Shown piece after piece: positions 21,452 to 22,704 of a DNA stretch of 22,704 nucleotides. Positions within the stretch are counted from its first letter, which is position 1. The number at the start of each line of letters is the position of its first letter. The DNA is from a virus, in the IMG/VR virus record IMGVR_UViG_3300038825_000625, positions 1-22,704 of that record. One strand, 5' to 3'. Below the pieces are notes generated by a model that did not search any database, had not been told where the DNA came from, and saw nothing but the letters and a program-made list of their open reading frames with translations. The translations under genes were made by a program, and so were the position numbers.

Positions 21452-22704
21452 TTAATGTGTTTCGGCCCAATTAAACCCTAGCTTTGCATCGGCGTTCAAG
21501 GGCAACCGTACACCCAGTATATTACCGGCTTTACGCATTGTCAAGTCTGCTGATGAAATTATTTTTTCTACGTCATCCACATGCACTTCAAACTGCATCT
21601 CGTCATGTATTGTGTTAACAAGGTGCGCTCTAAGTCGATGTTTACGGATATGTTCATCCATACAAATAGACCACTGCTTACACGATATGGCACCGGCACC
21701 TTGCAGCAACGTGTTCAATGCTGCGTGTTGATGACGTACTAATATTCTACGTCCATCTAAACCTAATAGTGTGCCTTTCTCAGCCATAGTCTGTACCTTT
21801 GTAATCAGCTTCTCCAGTGAAGGCATATTACGTAGAAAGTTACGGCGAAGTCTCGCACCGTCTATAGCGGTGCCACCTACCACACTGCCCAGCTTCTCTA
21901 CACCCGCACCATACAGAAAAGCATAGATGAAACGTTTGCTTTCAGCCCTTGTTTCCAGACCAGCAGCTATACGGTTTAATTCGTGCGGATCACCGTTCAC
22001 CACTACGTCCATGTACGCCTTGTCCTGCATGTAGTGTGCTAACATGCGTAGTTCTAATCCTTTTGCATCCATACCGACCATGCGGTAATTGGAGTTGGGT
22101 ACAGTGAAACAAGCTCGACACTCTTTGCCGTACGGCTTATCGTTTGACACAATATTAGCCATGTTAGGATTAGCGTGTGTCATTCTACCAGTGACAGCAC
22201 CCATAGTATATACAGTACCGTGTATACGGTCATTACGATCTAGGTTTTCCAACCACGCTTCTACTGTCTTCCATCTTGTCTCAAGCATCTTCCATTCTGC
22301 CAGCTTTCTAGCAGGTTCCGGTGCGCTATCGAATACTGTTCTAAGATTCTCTTCACATATCTTAGGAGAACCTTTTGGTGTGAACATTACAGGCTTCCAA
22401 CCAAACTCATCTAGACGCTCAATGATTTGTTTTGGACTACCTAGATTAAAAGGTTTAAACTGTATAAGAGAGAACGGACCACCTACCTCGTCTACGTCAA
22501 TGCCAGATAGTCCAACCTTGGACATATCACCTTTCTTTGTATATCGTGGTATAACTTCACGCATAAGTTTTGCTCTAGGAAGAAAATGTTTATGTACTTC
22601 TTCTTTGATCGTTTCAGCTTTGCCTTTAGTCTCAGCAAACAGAGCGACAGCTTTGCGCTTATCAACAAAGAAACCATGAGTACGTTGATTGTCTATGATC
22701 TTAG
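21452..22704 (-). CDS. T7-like family A DNA polymerase (partial, N-terminus outside window)
   Basis: Replicative DNA polymerase of the phage. The frame stays open past the internal Met at 22564 to the right edge, so 416 codons of the C-terminal part are present and the 5' end is missing. Upstream residues DNQRTHGFFVDKRKA match the tract that follows the exonuclease domain in T7 gp5. Polymerase motifs are intact: GRMTHANPNMANI; motif A DAKGLELRMLAHY (near 22030-22070); motif B KRFIYAFLYGAG (near 21902-21940); motif C NTIHDEMQFEV (near 21584-21616), with the HDE catalytic acidic pair. The C-terminus ends LGFNWAETH, like the final region of T7 gp5. The 3'-5' exonuclease domain would lie beyond the window. 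Its stop is 15 nt before the SSB ATG, so the two are co-transcribed. Confidence 0.96.
   Translation of the reverse strand, partial: KIIDNQRTHGFFVDKRKAVALFAETKGKAETIKEEVHKHFLPRAKLMREVIPRYTKKGDMSKVGLSGIDVDEVGGPFSLIQFKPFNLGSPKQIIERLDEFGWKPVMFTPKGSPKICEENLRTVFDSAPEPARKLAEWKMLETRWKTVEAWLENLDRNDRIHGTVYTMGAVTGRMTHANPNMANIVSNDKPYGKECRACFTVPNSNYRMVGMDAKGLELRMLAHYMQDKAYMDVVVNGDPHELNRIAAGLETRAESKRFIYAFLYGAGVEKLGSVVGGTAIDGARLRRNFLRNMPSLEKLITKVQTMAEKGTLLGLDGRRILVRHQHAALNTLLQGAGAISCKQWSICMDEHIRKHRLRAHLVNTIHDEMQFEVHVDDVEKIISSADLTMRKAGNILGVRLPLNADAKLGFNWAETH

Noticed and set aside
21452-22564. Complete 370-aa polymerase starting at the Met at 22564
   Set aside because: The frame continues without a stop to the window edge and the upstream residues match T7-like polymerase, so this Met is internal.
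22089-22679. 196-aa reading frame on the + strand
   Set aside because: It is antisense to the DNA polymerase, whose catalytic motifs are intact; the + frame shows no family pattern and has no operon context.

Overview
The window looks like about half of a tailed, probably marine, podovirus-like phage genome. Nine genes on the + strand (about 20-15152) encode virion and lysis functions. Nine genes on the - strand (22704 down to 15138) encode a T7-type replication and nucleotide-metabolism module. The two blocks converge and overlap by 15 nt at 15138-15152. Genes are tightly packed, mostly with 4-11 nt overlaps or gaps under 20 nt. No host-like housekeeping gene, integrase, insertion sequence or CRISPR array is visible. 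The combination of a T7-like DNA polymerase, gp2.5-like SSB, gp4-like primase-helicase, gp3-like endonuclease I, DUF3310 protein and B12-dependent class II ribonucleotide reductase recalls marine roseophage/cobavirus-type podoviruses (SIO1-like, Zobellviridae). That placement is an inference from gene content; the host cannot be read from the sequence.

+ strand, left to right. A 1194-aa receptor-binding tail protein has a LamG-like N-terminus, several beta-sandwich modules and three C-terminal repeats. It is followed by two small single-TM proteins with opposite anchor positions (178 aa, C-terminal TM; 116 aa, N-terminal TM). A run of five uncharacterised proteins follows (525, 139, 190, 976 and 1571 aa). 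Their size order and position suggest internal virion (DNA-ejection) proteins comparable in role to T7 gp14/15/16, but there is no recognisable sequence signature. The block ends with a 130-aa holin of the GTA_holin_3TM type.

- strand, in transcription order (right to left). DNA polymerase A is cut by the right window edge. Next come an ssDNA-binding protein, a 263-nt non-coding block, a PD-(D/E)XK exonuclease, primase-helicase, endonuclease I, an unknown acidic 144-aa protein, a DUF3310 protein, class II RNR and an unknown 74-aa protein. Together they would unwind, prime and copy the phage genome, degrade or resolve DNA, and supply deoxynucleotides. The ATGA-type overlaps suggest one translationally coupled operon.

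The most unusual part is the non-coding block at 20703-20965. It holds a degenerate class II tRNA resembling tRNA-Ser(CGA), a perfect 12-bp inverted repeat that could form a pseudoknot with sequence outside it, other hairpins, and short direct repeats near both edges. Portal, capsid, terminase, endolysin and any phage RNA polymerase lie outside the window.
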